64,000 nt of DNA from Symbiotaphrina buchneri (GCA_001599915.1 BCIG01000006.1:62001-126000), one strand, 5' to 3'. Shown: positions 23,563 through 34,354, counted from the stretch's first letter. The notes: generated by a model not told the origin, from the letters alone. Translations and numbers: made by a program.

Positions 23563-25242
23563 ATGACAACGTTTGTGAAGTCACTGGATGAAACGCGACC
23601 AATCCCGCCGTTGAAGAGACGCAGTTCAGTGGATATATCGAGCGCGACCCGTGATGAGCAGACACTTGAGTCAATCATAAGCGGGCAGCGTCACTGGGAC
23701 ACGCCAACCAGAGTACAACCCAATCCATTCTCCATTAATTCGAGTCCTGAGACGTGGGATGATCCCGGATTCTTACATGGAGCAACCTCGCAGAATCTTC
23801 TCATAGTCTATGACGGACGGCAGTACCGACCCCTTGGTACTCATCCTGAGACTGGCTATTTGACATACAGTCCAGTACCTCTAGCTATTAATGGCGTTCC
23901 ACTGCAGAGCGATCCTCTCCCAGAAAATAGGTTGGAGAAGATCCTGGAGGACAATATAAGTACATTGCATGAGCACGACGACGAGGTGCTTGCGTTGCTT
24001 CAGACGGGCCGAGCCGGCTACGACCTCGTGAATCCATACGGATCCAAGAACCGATTGGTCCATTCTCCACTACATCCGGCAACCACAGAGGATCTCCTCA
24101 TCTTCCGACATGGGTACTATCTTGTGAAAAGAAGATACCCTCGCATATCTGGTGGATTGCACGGGTATACGTGGAGGCCGGTCTGTTTTGGCCCTCATGA
24201 CTGCGAACCGGCGTATGTCGCCGCCTCAAGGCTATTGTCCGTGCTCCCCCTAAAACCGAGGACAGCACGGCGTGCTTTCCTGGAAATCCTATCCGTGGAT
24301 AGCGTTCGAACTTTGGAACAGCTGCAAGTTGTGTGGCAAGAATTGTATACATTTCCAGAGCCCTCAGTTGCATTGGCTTACTTACTGACGTCTGATAGTC
24401 TCGACGAATTTGGTTCAGGCTACCTGACACATGATCAGTTTCATAAGCTTCCTGTTGAGGTCTTTTTTGCAAGGGGCGCAAAGCCTCGCGTTTTGTACAC
24501 CTGGATCGGAGGCTACTATTACCGACAGCGCCGTCATCATCTAGAAGAAATCCAAACCGACGAAAGTGATTCATCGGGAGATGGGACCGGACCTGACCCA
24601 AACCCGCCTGGAGGTGGAGGCGAGGGTCAACATGATGGTGGAGGCAAGGGTCAACATGATGGTGGAGGCGAGGGTCAACATGATGGTGGAGGCGAGGGTC
24701 AACATGATGGTGGAGGCAAGGGTCAACATGATGGTGGAGGCAAGGGTCAACATGACGACGGAGGTGAACTACCCGATTATGAAGAATATGAAGAGAGGAA
24801 GGGGATTACTAATGCGGCAGAGGCGGAAGTGCACGAGACAGAGAGCGAAGCGGCGGCGCGCAAAGCAAAGGACCAAAAGGAAAGGGAGGAGGAGGAGGAG
24901 AGGATAAACCTGTCAAATCAGTATATTCGCAAAGAGCATGTTCGGAACATCCGCACCTGGCCAGGGCCTCTGCTCACGCATCAACCATGGATGGATGACT
25001 TACCCCAGAACATCCCGCCGAGTCGAAAGAGACCCTGGATGCGTGATCCTCCTTCTGATACTCCAGCTTCTTCGGGCCGTGACAAGGGAAAAAAGAAAGC
25101 GCAAGCCCGGTCTTCAGGTCCACGGCCGCCGCGGCAGCCTCCAGCTCGAGGTCAAGCAGCCCCCCGCAGAAGCACCCGGATAGCAGAGAATGTGGCAAAG
25201 GCAAAGGCAGCTGCGGACAAGAAGAAGAATGGAGGGAAGTGA
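23563..25242 (+). CDS. Protein of unknown function with octapeptide repeats (orphan)
   Basis: Single-exon 559-residue protein that I do not recognise. Residues 1-335 look folded. Three similar short beta-type blocks occur there: LLIVYDGRQYRPLG (about 85), LLIFRHGYYLVKRRYP (about 178) and VLYTWIGGYYYRQRRHH (about 310). Residues 336-400 are low complexity, with six copies of GGG(E/K)GQHD encoded by a near-perfect 24-bp minisatellite. Residues 400-460 are acidic and charged, probably coiled coil. The last 90 are basic and Pro/Arg-rich, ending with RRSTRIAENVAKAK and KKKN, which suggests a nuclear or nucleic-acid-binding tail. There is no signal peptide or membrane segment. The ATG at 23563 follows a CAGCC context. 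Gene-poor DNA on both sides suggests an accessory or lineage-specific locus. Confidence 0.72.
   Translation: MTTFVKSLDETRPIPPLKRRSSVDISSATRDEQTLESIISGQRHWDTPTRVQPNPFSINSSPETWDDPGFLHGATSQNLLIVYDGRQYRPLGTHPETGYLTYSPVPLAINGVPLQSDPLPENRLEKILEDNISTLHEHDDEVLALLQTGRAGYDLVNPYGSKNRLVHSPLHPATTEDLLIFRHGYYLVKRRYPRISGGLHGYTWRPVCFGPHDCEPAYVAASRLLSVLPLKPRTARRAFLEILSVDSVRTLEQLQVVWQELYTFPEPSVALAYLLTSDSLDEFGSGYLTHDQFHKLPVEVFFARGAKPRVLYTWIGGYYYRQRRHHLEEIQTDESDSSGDGTGPDPNPPGGGGEGQHDGGGKGQHDGGGEGQHDGGGEGQHDGGGKGQHDGGGKGQHDDGGELPDYEEYEERKGITNAAEAEVHETESEAAARKAKDQKEREEEEERINLSNQYIRKEHVRNIRTWPGPLLTHQPWMDDLPQNIPPSRKRPWMRDPPSDTPASSGRDKGKKKAQARSSGPRPPRQPPARGQAAPRRSTRIAENVAKAKAAADKKKNGGK
24613..24756 (+). repeat. 24-bp coding minisatellite, six copies
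   Basis: Six head-to-tail copies of GGTGGAGGC(G/A)AGGGTCAACATGAT, differing almost only at one base that changes Glu to Lys (order E, K, E, E, K, K), with a single further change in the last copy. They encode GGG(E/K)GQHD. Such near-identity points to recent expansion. Confidence 0.95.
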
Positions 25243-27540
25243 CCGTGGGTATGTGTGTGTACCGCACCGGGTGCAGAATCGTGGATGAGGATATAGTTCT
25301 CATTTGGCAGTTAACATACGGTGTACCATTCTTCAACGATTACTTAATTTACATTTCACGCAGGTCCACTTTAAACATCATGTAATTGGATTGTAGATGT
25401 ACGCATATCGGGCTTGGCCGGAGAGAGTAGATCGGAGCAAAAGCAACTGCCCTACTAGAGCTATCCGAGGCAGTCATCAACGACCACAGGCCAACGTCTA
25501 CGAACTGCAGCGTTCTTAGTTCTTAGGCCTGGACCCCACGAGGCGAACAGATTATGATATATCACCACAGCCTCGCGAGCAGGGACCTCCTTTCTTGTTT
25601 ACCTCCAATTCATGAGGGTTACACTGCATCTATTTGAACGCGGAGAACTCGCTTGTCTGCCTCTCAATCCATCCAATAGTCCGCAGCATGTGTTCTTATC
25701 TACTGCATGGAAGCATCTCATGGACGCCGAAGCCATTGGTGAGGCGCAAGAGTGGGAGCTTACGGCCCTCGTCATAGCGCCGCCGTCTTCGCCAGTTGAC
25801 AACTCATCACCCCGTTTGATGACCACGCGCGTCTGCGGCTCGCCATATGCGGATGCCGTGGCATACAGATGGCATGCAAGCACCAACTGATAGGATCTCC
25901 ACCGAGCCATAGCCATTGAGAGCCATTGAAAGAATGTACAGATCGTGTAACAGAGAGGTCGATGCCTCCAGAGCCTGGTCCCCCCTTGCCTTGATCGCAT
26001 ACGCTTTGATGTGCGCTCGCATTGCAGGCGGTGAGCCACCCGACAAATGGAATAAGCGCCGACGGATCTAGACTTTTGGAGCTTCGGACTCCATGCTCAT
26101 GCGCTGCACTGCGGCACGATGATCATGTGCTCGCAAGCATGGTGAACTTTAAGCAAGGCTGATGTATCAGCCTGCCTTCATTCTACGAAGCCATGCAAGC
26201 GCGATCTCTCTGAACAGCCGGCGAGATAGGGGGGTCTCTCAAAGGAAACATGGCACCTGGATAGCGCTATCAAGATAAAGAACAAGACTATCAAGACTAT
26301 TGAGTAAAAGAGTTTGGAGGTTTGACCATTCGGCACCCCCTTCCCTGCATCTACACCGCCTTTTTGTCGGAGACGTCACTGGCAATCCACCGAGCCACCA
26401 AGCACAACTCCCTTTTGGAGATACCCGTGAGCTTCCGAGTGCGCAATGGCTGGTCGGTTATGTGGTCATTGATATCGCTACGGATGGTATCATCAGTACG
26501 TCTGACTCGTATTATGCAATGAGATTCGTTATTGGGAACCGCAGGCGGCAACCACGGACCAGATGTCAACACCATCGCCGAATGACCACAGCACACCGGC
26601 AGAGATTCCTCAACCTTGAGCAGTGGTAAATTTCCGCAATTCGACTAGAGTGGACAAAATAGGCAGTCGCAATCTCGGCATCGTTAAGGGACGCCTGAGC
26701 AAGATCATCCGCTTGACGTCCGAGTCAGTTAGAGATCATATCGTCTGTTTCAGGATCCTGCCGCTCGTACTTCTCCAACCCCTGTCTTTGGCGCTGCCGA
26801 GCGCTCGGTGTTCGTTCGCCTCAAGTTGGATCCATCCTGGGCATCTCTAGACCATGTCTCTTAAAATATTGATCCAGTCACACATATGCCGACGCCACAA
26901 GCTTCCGACTTGACCCAAAATGCCCCAAATACGCAGGGATATTATCTTGCTTTAACTCTTTCCTTACAGGGCCTTTTCGCGTCGGCCCGCGGACCTGGTC
27001 TTAGGAAGGACCTGACATCTCCGACCGTTTGCATATCCCGTATCATTACGTTGTATTGATAGTTCGGAGTCAATCCGATCCACTACTGCCCCTCCAGTTC
27101 GTCCAGATTTGGAGACGGACCGCGGTCATATTACGACGCATTTCAATAATGTGCCTTCAAATGCAGCTTTCATTGGGTTGTCCAGACACTAAATCTTTTC
27201 TCCGCATGGGACGTTACTGTCATCCTCGTCCTACCACCACAGATCAACGTGCGTCTCTCAATTAAGGGGCCGGAGACTAGTCTTTAGTCTTCCAATCTTT
27301 CATGACTTGGATACCCCACCCTTCACCGGCTCTGTTCAGCCTGCTCGCCTGATTATGTGTATGTGTTGTGCTTTGCCATTCCGTAATATGATGCCATGCG
27401 TTCTTTGATATAAGGTAACGGCTGCCTTTCCTTGCGCCGCTTTTTCTCGTCCTACAGCACCAAGTCTACATCCAGATGCTCTGTCATCTAAACAGCTTTC
27501 TTTTTAACTTGTTGGCTCGTGCAATTGCCGAACTGACATA
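25243..27540. other. 2.3-kb gene-poor region upstream of the permease
   Basis: No gene could be supported. Frames at 25599-26046 on both strands and 26300-26629 are below 150 codons, overlap one another and give no recognisable family. The last 150 bases before the permease ATG are C/T-rich and include a TATAAG at about 27408, a plausible core promoter. Confidence 0.5.
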
Positions 27541-29649
27541 ATGATCCAACCTGTGCAGCCAAGTAGCGGTGAGAGCATCCCACAATGGGACAAGCGGAGC
27601 CAACCTATCGAGAAAGCCGATGCCTCTGAACGTGCAATGGCAACGATACGAGACGATGATGAGCGTATGCTCGCGAGAATTGGCTACAAACAGGTGGGAG
27701 GATGGCCGATGGCTCTCCAGTAATCTCTAACACATGGTCAGGAACTTCGTCGGGAGTTCAACAAATGGTCCACTGTCTCATATGCCATATCAATATTGGG
27801 AGTTCTAGGCTCGGTGCCCGCGACGTTTGGTAGTCCCATCGCTGCCGGCGGTCCCGCTACCGCTGTGTGGTGCTGGTTCATTGGATCATGCACGGCTATG
27901 TGCATAGCAAGTTCAGGTCCTTCAATCGACCCATTCGATATTTTGGAATGAGCCTAATTTTACCAGTCGCCGAACTTGTCTCGGCGTATCCAACGGCAGG
28001 AGGCATGTATTTCGTCACCAAACATGTCGTGCCTGAGAGATATGTGCCAATATGGGCATGGGTCGTAGGATGGTGTAACTTCCTGGGCCAGACTGCCGGC
28101 GTCTCCAGCGTTGCCTATACAGTCTCACAGATGATGCTAACATGTGCCAGCATGAACTCGGCATTTCAAGATGGCTCTTACACCTATTCACCGTAATGGT
28201 CCTGAAGAAGTGGTCCATGCATTGTCAGCGCTAACGAACCGTATTAGGACTGCAGCGCAAACGGTGTTATTATCAATTGCCTTGCTTGTGGTCATGGGCA
28301 TCATCTGTTCTCTGACTACAAAGAGTCTACATAAGATTGTGCTGTGGTTCGCCCCTATCAATAGTACGATACCCACCTACATCTCGTCGGAGACGTACTT
28401 ACGTCTCCCCAGTTCTTGCCTCCATTGGCATCTGCGTCGCCCTCCTCGTCCTGACCCCTGAGAAACAGAGTGCAAAATGGGTCTTTACGAACGTCACCGA
28501 TGGATCCGGCTGGGGCAGTAAGGGGTTTTCCTTTCTCCTGGGGTGAGTTTCACAAGGGCTAGGGTCCAAGTATATTGCTAAACCCTGTAGGTTTCTTTCG
28601 GTTGCTTGGACAATGACCGACTACGATGGCACGACGCATTTATCGGAAGAGACTCATGACGCCGCTATCCGCGGGCCTGTTGCCATACGTATGGCGGTGC
28701 TCGTCTCTGGCCTCGTCGGGTGGATGCTGACGATCACGTTCTGTTTCTGCATGCACGACTTCGACGGCATCGTCAACTCTCCGACGGGCCTACCCGCCGC
28801 ACAGATCTTCCTCAACGCGGGCGGCCGCGTTGGCGGGACCGTGATGTGGTTCTTCGTGATCCTGATCCAGTTCTTCACGGGCTGCTCGGCGATGCTGGCG
28901 GACACGCGCATGGCATACGCGTTTGCGCGGGACGACGCGCTGCCCTTCTCGGCCTTCTGGTCGCACGTCAACGCGCTCACGCACACGCCCGTCAACGCCG
29001 TCTGGCTCGTCGTCGTCGCCAGCAGCGCGCTCAATTGCATCGGCATCGGCAGCACGCAGACTGTGGTGGCCATCTTCAATATCACCGCCCCCGCCCTCGA
29101 TCTGTCGTATATCGCCGTCATCCTCGCGCATCTGCTGTACCGTGGCCGCGGCGTCGTGTTCCATGAGGGCCCCTTTACGCTGGGCAAGTGGGGCCCGCCT
29201 ATTAATATGGTAGCAATCGTCTGGGTTGCTTTTATCAGTGTGGTGCTGTTCTTTCCGCCCAGTAGACCGGTTACGCCGGCGAAAATGTGAGTGTTTCCTT
29301 CTACTTCCTTCGGTGAAGATGGCGCTAACCAGGCGTTTCCCCCAGGAATTACGCCGTCTGCGTAGCCGGCTTCATTGCCCTCTTCTCGTTGAGTTGGTGG
29401 TGGATAGGAGCTCGCAAGTATGTCCCGTCTGCTCTCGCCCCCTCCAGCCTCTATTCGCTCCCTTGTGCCACGGACTACGCAGTCCTCTTCCCCTTTACCC
29501 TCTCCTTCCCATCGTCCAACTAGCAAGGCGCACGCTGACATGTTTCCCCTCTTCCCTTGCGCAGAAAATACACCGGCCCCCGCACGACAGACATTCTGCA
29601 CCTCGTGCCTACAGACGAGGACTTGCCTTCTGGGGATGAAGTCGCATAG
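27541..29649 (+). CDS. Amino-acid/GABA-type permease (APC superfamily, ACT family)
   Basis: Plasma-membrane uptake permease of the amino acid/choline transporter family. Relatives carry GABA (Uga4), choline (Hnm1) or other amino acids, and the substrate here is not decidable. Eight exons: 27541-27693, 27742-27916, 27967-28192, 28248-28363, 28413-28542, 28591-29286, 29346-29417, 29565-29649, giving 550 residues, normal for the family. Introns are 48, 50, 55, 49, 48, 59 and 147 nt. Family blocks are visible: EFNKWSTVSYAISILG, AELVSAYPTAGGMYF, WVVGWCNFLGQTAG, FLSVAWTMTDYDGTTHLSEE, GCSAMLADTRMAYAFARDDALPF and GKWGPPINMVAIVW. Intron 2 lacks a good donor (GTCCTT at 27917, or GTTCAG at 27911, which gives 548 residues). 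Exon 6 is very G+C-rich at third positions, unlike exons 1-5. Confidence 0.9.
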
Positions 29650-29961
29650 TCATGAACCGACTGGGAAGTGCGTGAATGGTCCGTTGAAGGCACTTGACCC
29701 CTGGTTGAAACGGCCTATGAGATTGAAGGGAATGAGAGGGTAGAAGGGACAATGCGGGGTCCTGACATGAGATGGATAATGATTTTTGACGAAGCTACGA
29801 TTTTTCACGGCTCATATGAGGGACAAGGGATGGTCACTTATTCGGATTATGAAACTATATATCAATGGAAATCCTGCTGAAATAGAATCTGTTTTTGTTT
29901 CTACATTCAAGCGCCTCTTCTTCAGGGGAAAATCCTTCTGTATCGGCGACAAGTTTCATGA
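29650..29961. other. 3' flank of the permease gene
   Basis: Ordinary non-coding DNA between the permease stop codon and the AT-rich repeat element. It probably holds the polyadenylation site. No gene seen. Confidence 0.5.
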
Positions 29962-30853
29962 ATTTGATTCAGTGCCCGGAATCATATTATTAGCAATAAA
30001 TAACTATTATTGCGATATATTATAATATTTATTGCGATAGATTGCGATAGATAACAATACCGCAATAAATAATAATATTGCAATAAATATTGTGATGATG
30101 TTTTGATGACTGATAACATATTGCAATAAATAAGATAATATCAATAATCAATAACGATATATTATGATAAAAATAATATTAGCAATAAATAACAATATAT
30201 TGCAATAACAAACAATATTGGCAATAAATAATATTGGCAGAGACATTGTAATCAAGGATGAAATATCGTAATAAATATATTGCAATAAATTTAACAATAA
30301 ATAATGATAACAATATGACTTCTTACAATAAATTATCACTGTAGACACTGGTTCCAACTCGCCGCCCAGCAGTGTGCGATATGACAGCATGCTTGCAAAT
30401 GCAGGTATCTCAGGCACTGCACAGGATATCTAATTTATTGCAATAAATAGCTCATATTGTTTTCATATTTATTATATTGTTATTATATCTATTGCGAAGA
30501 TATTGATATTTATTACGAAGATATTTATTGCGATGATATTTATTGTGATGATATTTATTGCGAATATTTTTATTATTGCAATAAATAATAATACTACAAT
30601 AAATGATGAGATATCGTAATAAATAACAATATATTACAATTAAAAAAATGATTACTGTAGTCAATAACAATAGCAATAAATAATGATATTGCAATAAAGC
30701 CTAAGATATTGTAATAAATATATCGCAATAAATAATAATAAATAATAATAATAACAATATCACTTCTCACAATAAAATGATAACAATATCGGCCATTTAT
30801 TGCGATATTTATTGCAATAAATCATTATTCCGGGCACTGATAGATTTGATTCA
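29962..30853. mobile_element. AT-rich inverted-repeat element, possible non-autonomous hAT-like transposon
   Basis: A block of about 870 bases is bounded by a perfect 14-bp inverted repeat: TCAGTGCCCGGAAT at 29969-29982 and its reverse complement at 30827-30840. Similarity continues imperfectly inward for about 20 more bases. A 10-bp direct repeat ATTTGATTCA lies at 29962-29971 and 30844-30853. The 8-bp part ATTTGATT touches the left CAGTG end but is 4 bases away from the right end. CAGTG ends with 8-bp target duplications are typical of hAT elements, so a hAT-type MITE is my best guess. The 4-base offset is unexplained. The interior is almost wholly A+T, made of TTTATTGCAATAAA-like units, and has no coding capacity. 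Confidence 0.55.
29985..30826. repeat. Array of TTTATTGCAATAAA-like palindromic units
   Basis: Dozens of variants of TATTGCAATAAATA on both strands fill the element, with C-to-T style changes (GCGATA, GTAATA). About 75 bases near 30257-30332 recur in degraded form near 30696-30772, both including ACAATATSACTTCTYACAATAAA. A single normal-composition island of about 90 bases (30345-30432) interrupts the array. Confidence 0.85.
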
Positions 30854-31164
30854 ATCTCAATCCAATTCAGAAGGGGGGATATCTAGCTAGATCAAAAAGA
30901 CTACTAACTACCCTATCTCGCAGCGCAAACGCAACATAACAAGCCAGCCCTCAGGGCGCGGCATGGGCCACATCTGTCAGCCATCGGTATCAATTCACAC
31001 AGGTCCGACAGGACACTGTTGACGCAGGAAGGAGAACTTCAAACCCGGATAAAAGATACAATCAGCAACCGTTGGGGCCTGCTTCGCCTCACTGAACCAA
31101 CCAAAAGAAAGATAAACCAGGACCATCACCGTCATCCCACATACCCCAAGCTCTTTCAGCTCTC
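30854..31164. other. Flank between the AT-rich element and VID27 3' end
   Basis: Non-coding DNA, including the likely 3' untranslated region of VID27. No gene seen. Confidence 0.5.
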
Positions 31165-33743
31165 TCAATACGGCGAGTTCACGATATCACTCCGCCTCAA
31201 CGCGCTGGTCCTGCGCCCGGCCCCGACCCGCACCGGCGTCGCGATGCTCTCGCGCGTGGGCTTCTTGAAGCTCTGCTTGGCCACCATGTTGACCTCGTTG
31301 GGCAGCGCGACAATGACATTCTTGTCGCTGCCGAACTTGAAGTTATCCGCCTTGACCTCCTCGGCATAGCGCTTGATTGTGTAGCAGTCCTTGCGGCCGG
31401 CCAGGAACTTCTTGAGGTTGAATGTGACGATGAATGGACCTGTCGCGGTAACAATGGTCGTCTCGTTGCTATCGGGACCGGTGTTGAAGTGCGCCGTCGT
31501 GAAAGAGAGGGGAAGGCCCGTCTCATGTCTGAATTGGGCTACGTGTTCGGGGCTGATCGCAAGACGCCGCGGCTGCGGCTTCTCATCCTTTCCGAATGAC
31601 CGTTCGAAACCCAATTTGCCTTCATACTTTCCGCCCTTGTGCAGCGTGTCAACAAGCAAAAGATATGTCTTGCACGTCGCCAGCACCCAGCGACCGTCTG
31701 CAGATACATCCAGCCCGATTATAGGTTCTCCAAGAGGGAGGATGTAAGTCTTCGCAATTTTGCCCAGTTTGTCAAACAAGCGAAGATCTCCTTTGTTGCT
31801 GGCCACAGCAATATAACCCTGCCCGGTTGTTGCGACCGCTGAGAAGTCATTCTTGGAGACATATTGTTTGAGCTCAGTATCGACCAGCTTATTGCCAGCC
31901 AGACGAGGGTCGATCTTGTACAGGGCATTTTTGGAGAGACCAAGGAAGGTCTGCTGGCCTGTCATTTGTGCAAATTTCTGTTCGTCGTTAGTATGTTGAA
32001 TGTAGTAGGCTCAGAGGACTTTTAAGCATAACATACCTGTTCAGGTGCAAAGATTTCCACTGGAATGTCATCATGCACCTTCCATTCATCCACGACCTTT
32101 CCGTATTCCAAGTCCATCCGGTATAGTGAGTTCGGATTGTGCTCATCCTGGAGGATCATATTCGCGTCTTCCGCGTGGAGCATGACCTTCTTCGGCGAGA
32201 ACAGTCGGCCCTTGGGGGTCTCAACCTTTGAGATATTTGTCGAAAACTCAAGGTTGTTATTAGGTGTATGCTTGAAGACGCCGATCTTGTGGCCCCTGAC
32301 AACGAACGAGCGATCATGCTTATAACCCACGGCAAGCTGCGAGTTGACGTTGCCATCGTCGTCCCTGGTGACGACGTCGTCTTCGGACTCATCAGAATCG
32401 TAGTGCTCGCTACGGTTCCCATCGTTCTGAGCTTCCTCATCTTCCGGCTCCTCCTCCTCTTCTTCCTCGGGGGGTGCGTCTTCCATGTTCAGATCAGCAA
32501 AGGCATCCAACACATAGTCTCTGTCATCCGTATTCTGCTTGAGCCATCTCTGCTCGTTCAAATGCTCCCAAAGTGCCCGCATGATCCCTTCTTGGAACCT
32601 CTCTTCAGTTGGCTGATCTTTGAACCGAAGCAACCAAGAGAACGCGGATCCGTCATCTGTGTAGTGGTTGAATATAAATGACAGATACTCAAAGTTGAAG
32701 ACAGGGTTGATGTCTGGAACAACGGGCTGTCCAAGCCAATCTCTATCCTTTCCGCTGATCTGAAACCAATACTGCCAGTTACCGACCTCCGAGACAGTTG
32801 CAGTCACTTCGGGATCTTGCAGAATGAATGTACCGGACTCAAAATCGAAAAGATGTAGCTCCGCCGTTTCCTTTACCAGTATTTCACGTGCTTCGGGGTT
32901 TGTGGCGGCTGGCGGCGCTTGGGTAGGCGCAGCCTCCTTTGGAGGCTCCTTTATCCTCTTTGACGACTGGTTCGCCTTTGCTGACTTTGCTTGTATGGTC
33001 CGCTGTTCGGGCTTGCTCGGCGTTTCCGGTGATTTGGGCGTGGTTGGAAGTTGCGCAGGGCTTGTCCTCACGGGACTGGCCACGGGATTCGGTATTGGCT
33101 GCTCGGAAAAGTAAAATTGATGGAGGTCTTTCTCCGTAGCCGTTGTGTATGGCTTGCGATACTTTCTCTCATACTGGCACTGCATGGCGACGGTCGTAAA
33201 GGTCGTTGCTGTCGCAGCTTGAACCGAGTGATCACAGACGAACTCATAGAGATCACCCGGATCACCGCTCAAATCCCTCCATGCGAATACAATATCCCCG
33301 GTATCTCGCACATCCATGCGAAAGTGCAGGCTCTCATCCAAGAGAAACGTCTTCTCGTCCTTGTCGGCATTGAGCGCGGCGTCTACATCGTCTTCGTTGC
33401 CCTCTTCACCCAACAATTCCGCCTCGCCTTCCTCATACGCCCGTTGCACGACGAGTTGATATTGAAACTCCTGGCCGGTTCGACGAATGCTAGCAGCCGC
33501 ATCTTTGAAGATGAGTTCCGAGTAACCCTTGGGAGAACGGGGGCGAACGAGGTACAGTTGCCCTTGCGGAATTTCGACTATAGTTTCTTTGGACGTATCA
33601 CCAAAGATGTACTTGCCCACTAGATGAAACAATCGGTCAGTATCTGGCTTGCTAGTGAAGCGGATCGTCGGCTGAGGAGGAATGTGGGGACGATTTTCGT
33701 GCATGGAGGGGTAGTAAGACAAACCGTTTCGAAGCATAAACAT
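31165..33743 (-). CDS. VID27: VID27 family cytoplasmic protein
   Basis: Member of the conserved fungal VID27 family (vacuole import and degradation 27), named from a yeast screen for fructose-1,6-bisphosphatase degradation. The biochemical role is unknown. Exons on the minus strand: 33743-33725, 33619-32037, 31977-31165, giving 804 residues. Exon 1 is only 19 nt and encodes MFMLRN. Its 105-nt intron (donor GTTTGT, branch TACTGAC, acceptor TAG) is stop-free and in frame, so an unspliced reading adds 35 residues foreign to the family. Splicing gives MFMLRNVGKYIFGD. The N-terminal half has EIPQGQLYLVRPRSPKGYSE and GQEFQYQLVVQRAYEEGE. The middle has a very acidic run (EEEEEEEPEDEE). The C-terminal half is the family's WD40-like propeller (FLGLSKNALYKIDPR, DLRLFDKLGKIAKT). 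Confidence 0.93.
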
Positions 33744-34354
33744 CTTGGCGACCAGGCTCTTAGAGAGGCGCTGACGTCTGTTCAGCTGGTATTGAAGTGA
33801 TTGTGGAAGCAATCAGCAGACAGAGGATGTATTTCGATCTTAAAACATATGGAGGTCTGATCTGGTGGTGGGAACGTTGTAGTTGAAGGCAGAGAAGATG
33901 GCAAGATGAGAAAACAAGCAGGGGAAGCAGGGATCGTGGCACACTGTGGGAGGGAAACAACACACTTCCTACTGAATGCGGGCCTGTGCGTCATGCCACG
34001 GCGCTAAGCATAAGAAAAGTTTAGGCGGCGACTGCGCCACATTCATTGACGCCACAGTCACGGGCGGATAGAATAATTTCTTGGCATCACTTCGTCCAGT
34101 TGGTTGAACCAATCATAATTGAAAGCTAAGGTATCGTACAACTGCACTCCCCTGAGTGCAAGGCGCATGTCTCTCCCAAAACACCCCTGGCCCCCTGAAT
34201 GACTCAAAGAGCCGACGCTGCAGCAGCCGGCCGTATTACCGGCTGCCAATCTATGGCGGGCCTTAGCTCTTTGAAGTCGTGTTTGCTATACCATGCATCA
34301 TGCATCATGCTCATGCATCCTCCCCTATCAGGGCTTCCAAAACTGCGCCAGTCA
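33744..34354. other. Intergenic region between VID27 and the AAA ATPase gene
   Basis: 611 bases between two genes in tandem on the minus strand. It holds the VID27 promoter and the 3' flank of the ATPase gene. GCATCAT repeats occur near 34291-34316. No gene seen. Confidence 0.55.

Noticed and set aside
25599-26046. Overlapping frames on both strands, considered as a relic of a fungal transcription factor
   Set aside because: A faint resemblance to a helical regulatory domain could not be held across more than about 40 residues, and no zinc cluster is nearby.
28654-29601. 315-codon antisense frame over the permease
   Set aside because: A shadow caused by GC3-rich exon 6. The sense strand encodes a clear transporter.
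30148-30694. Frames made of Ile/Tyr/Asn/Lys repeats inside the AT-rich element
   Set aside because: They simply translate the TTGCAATAA array and have no start context or domain.
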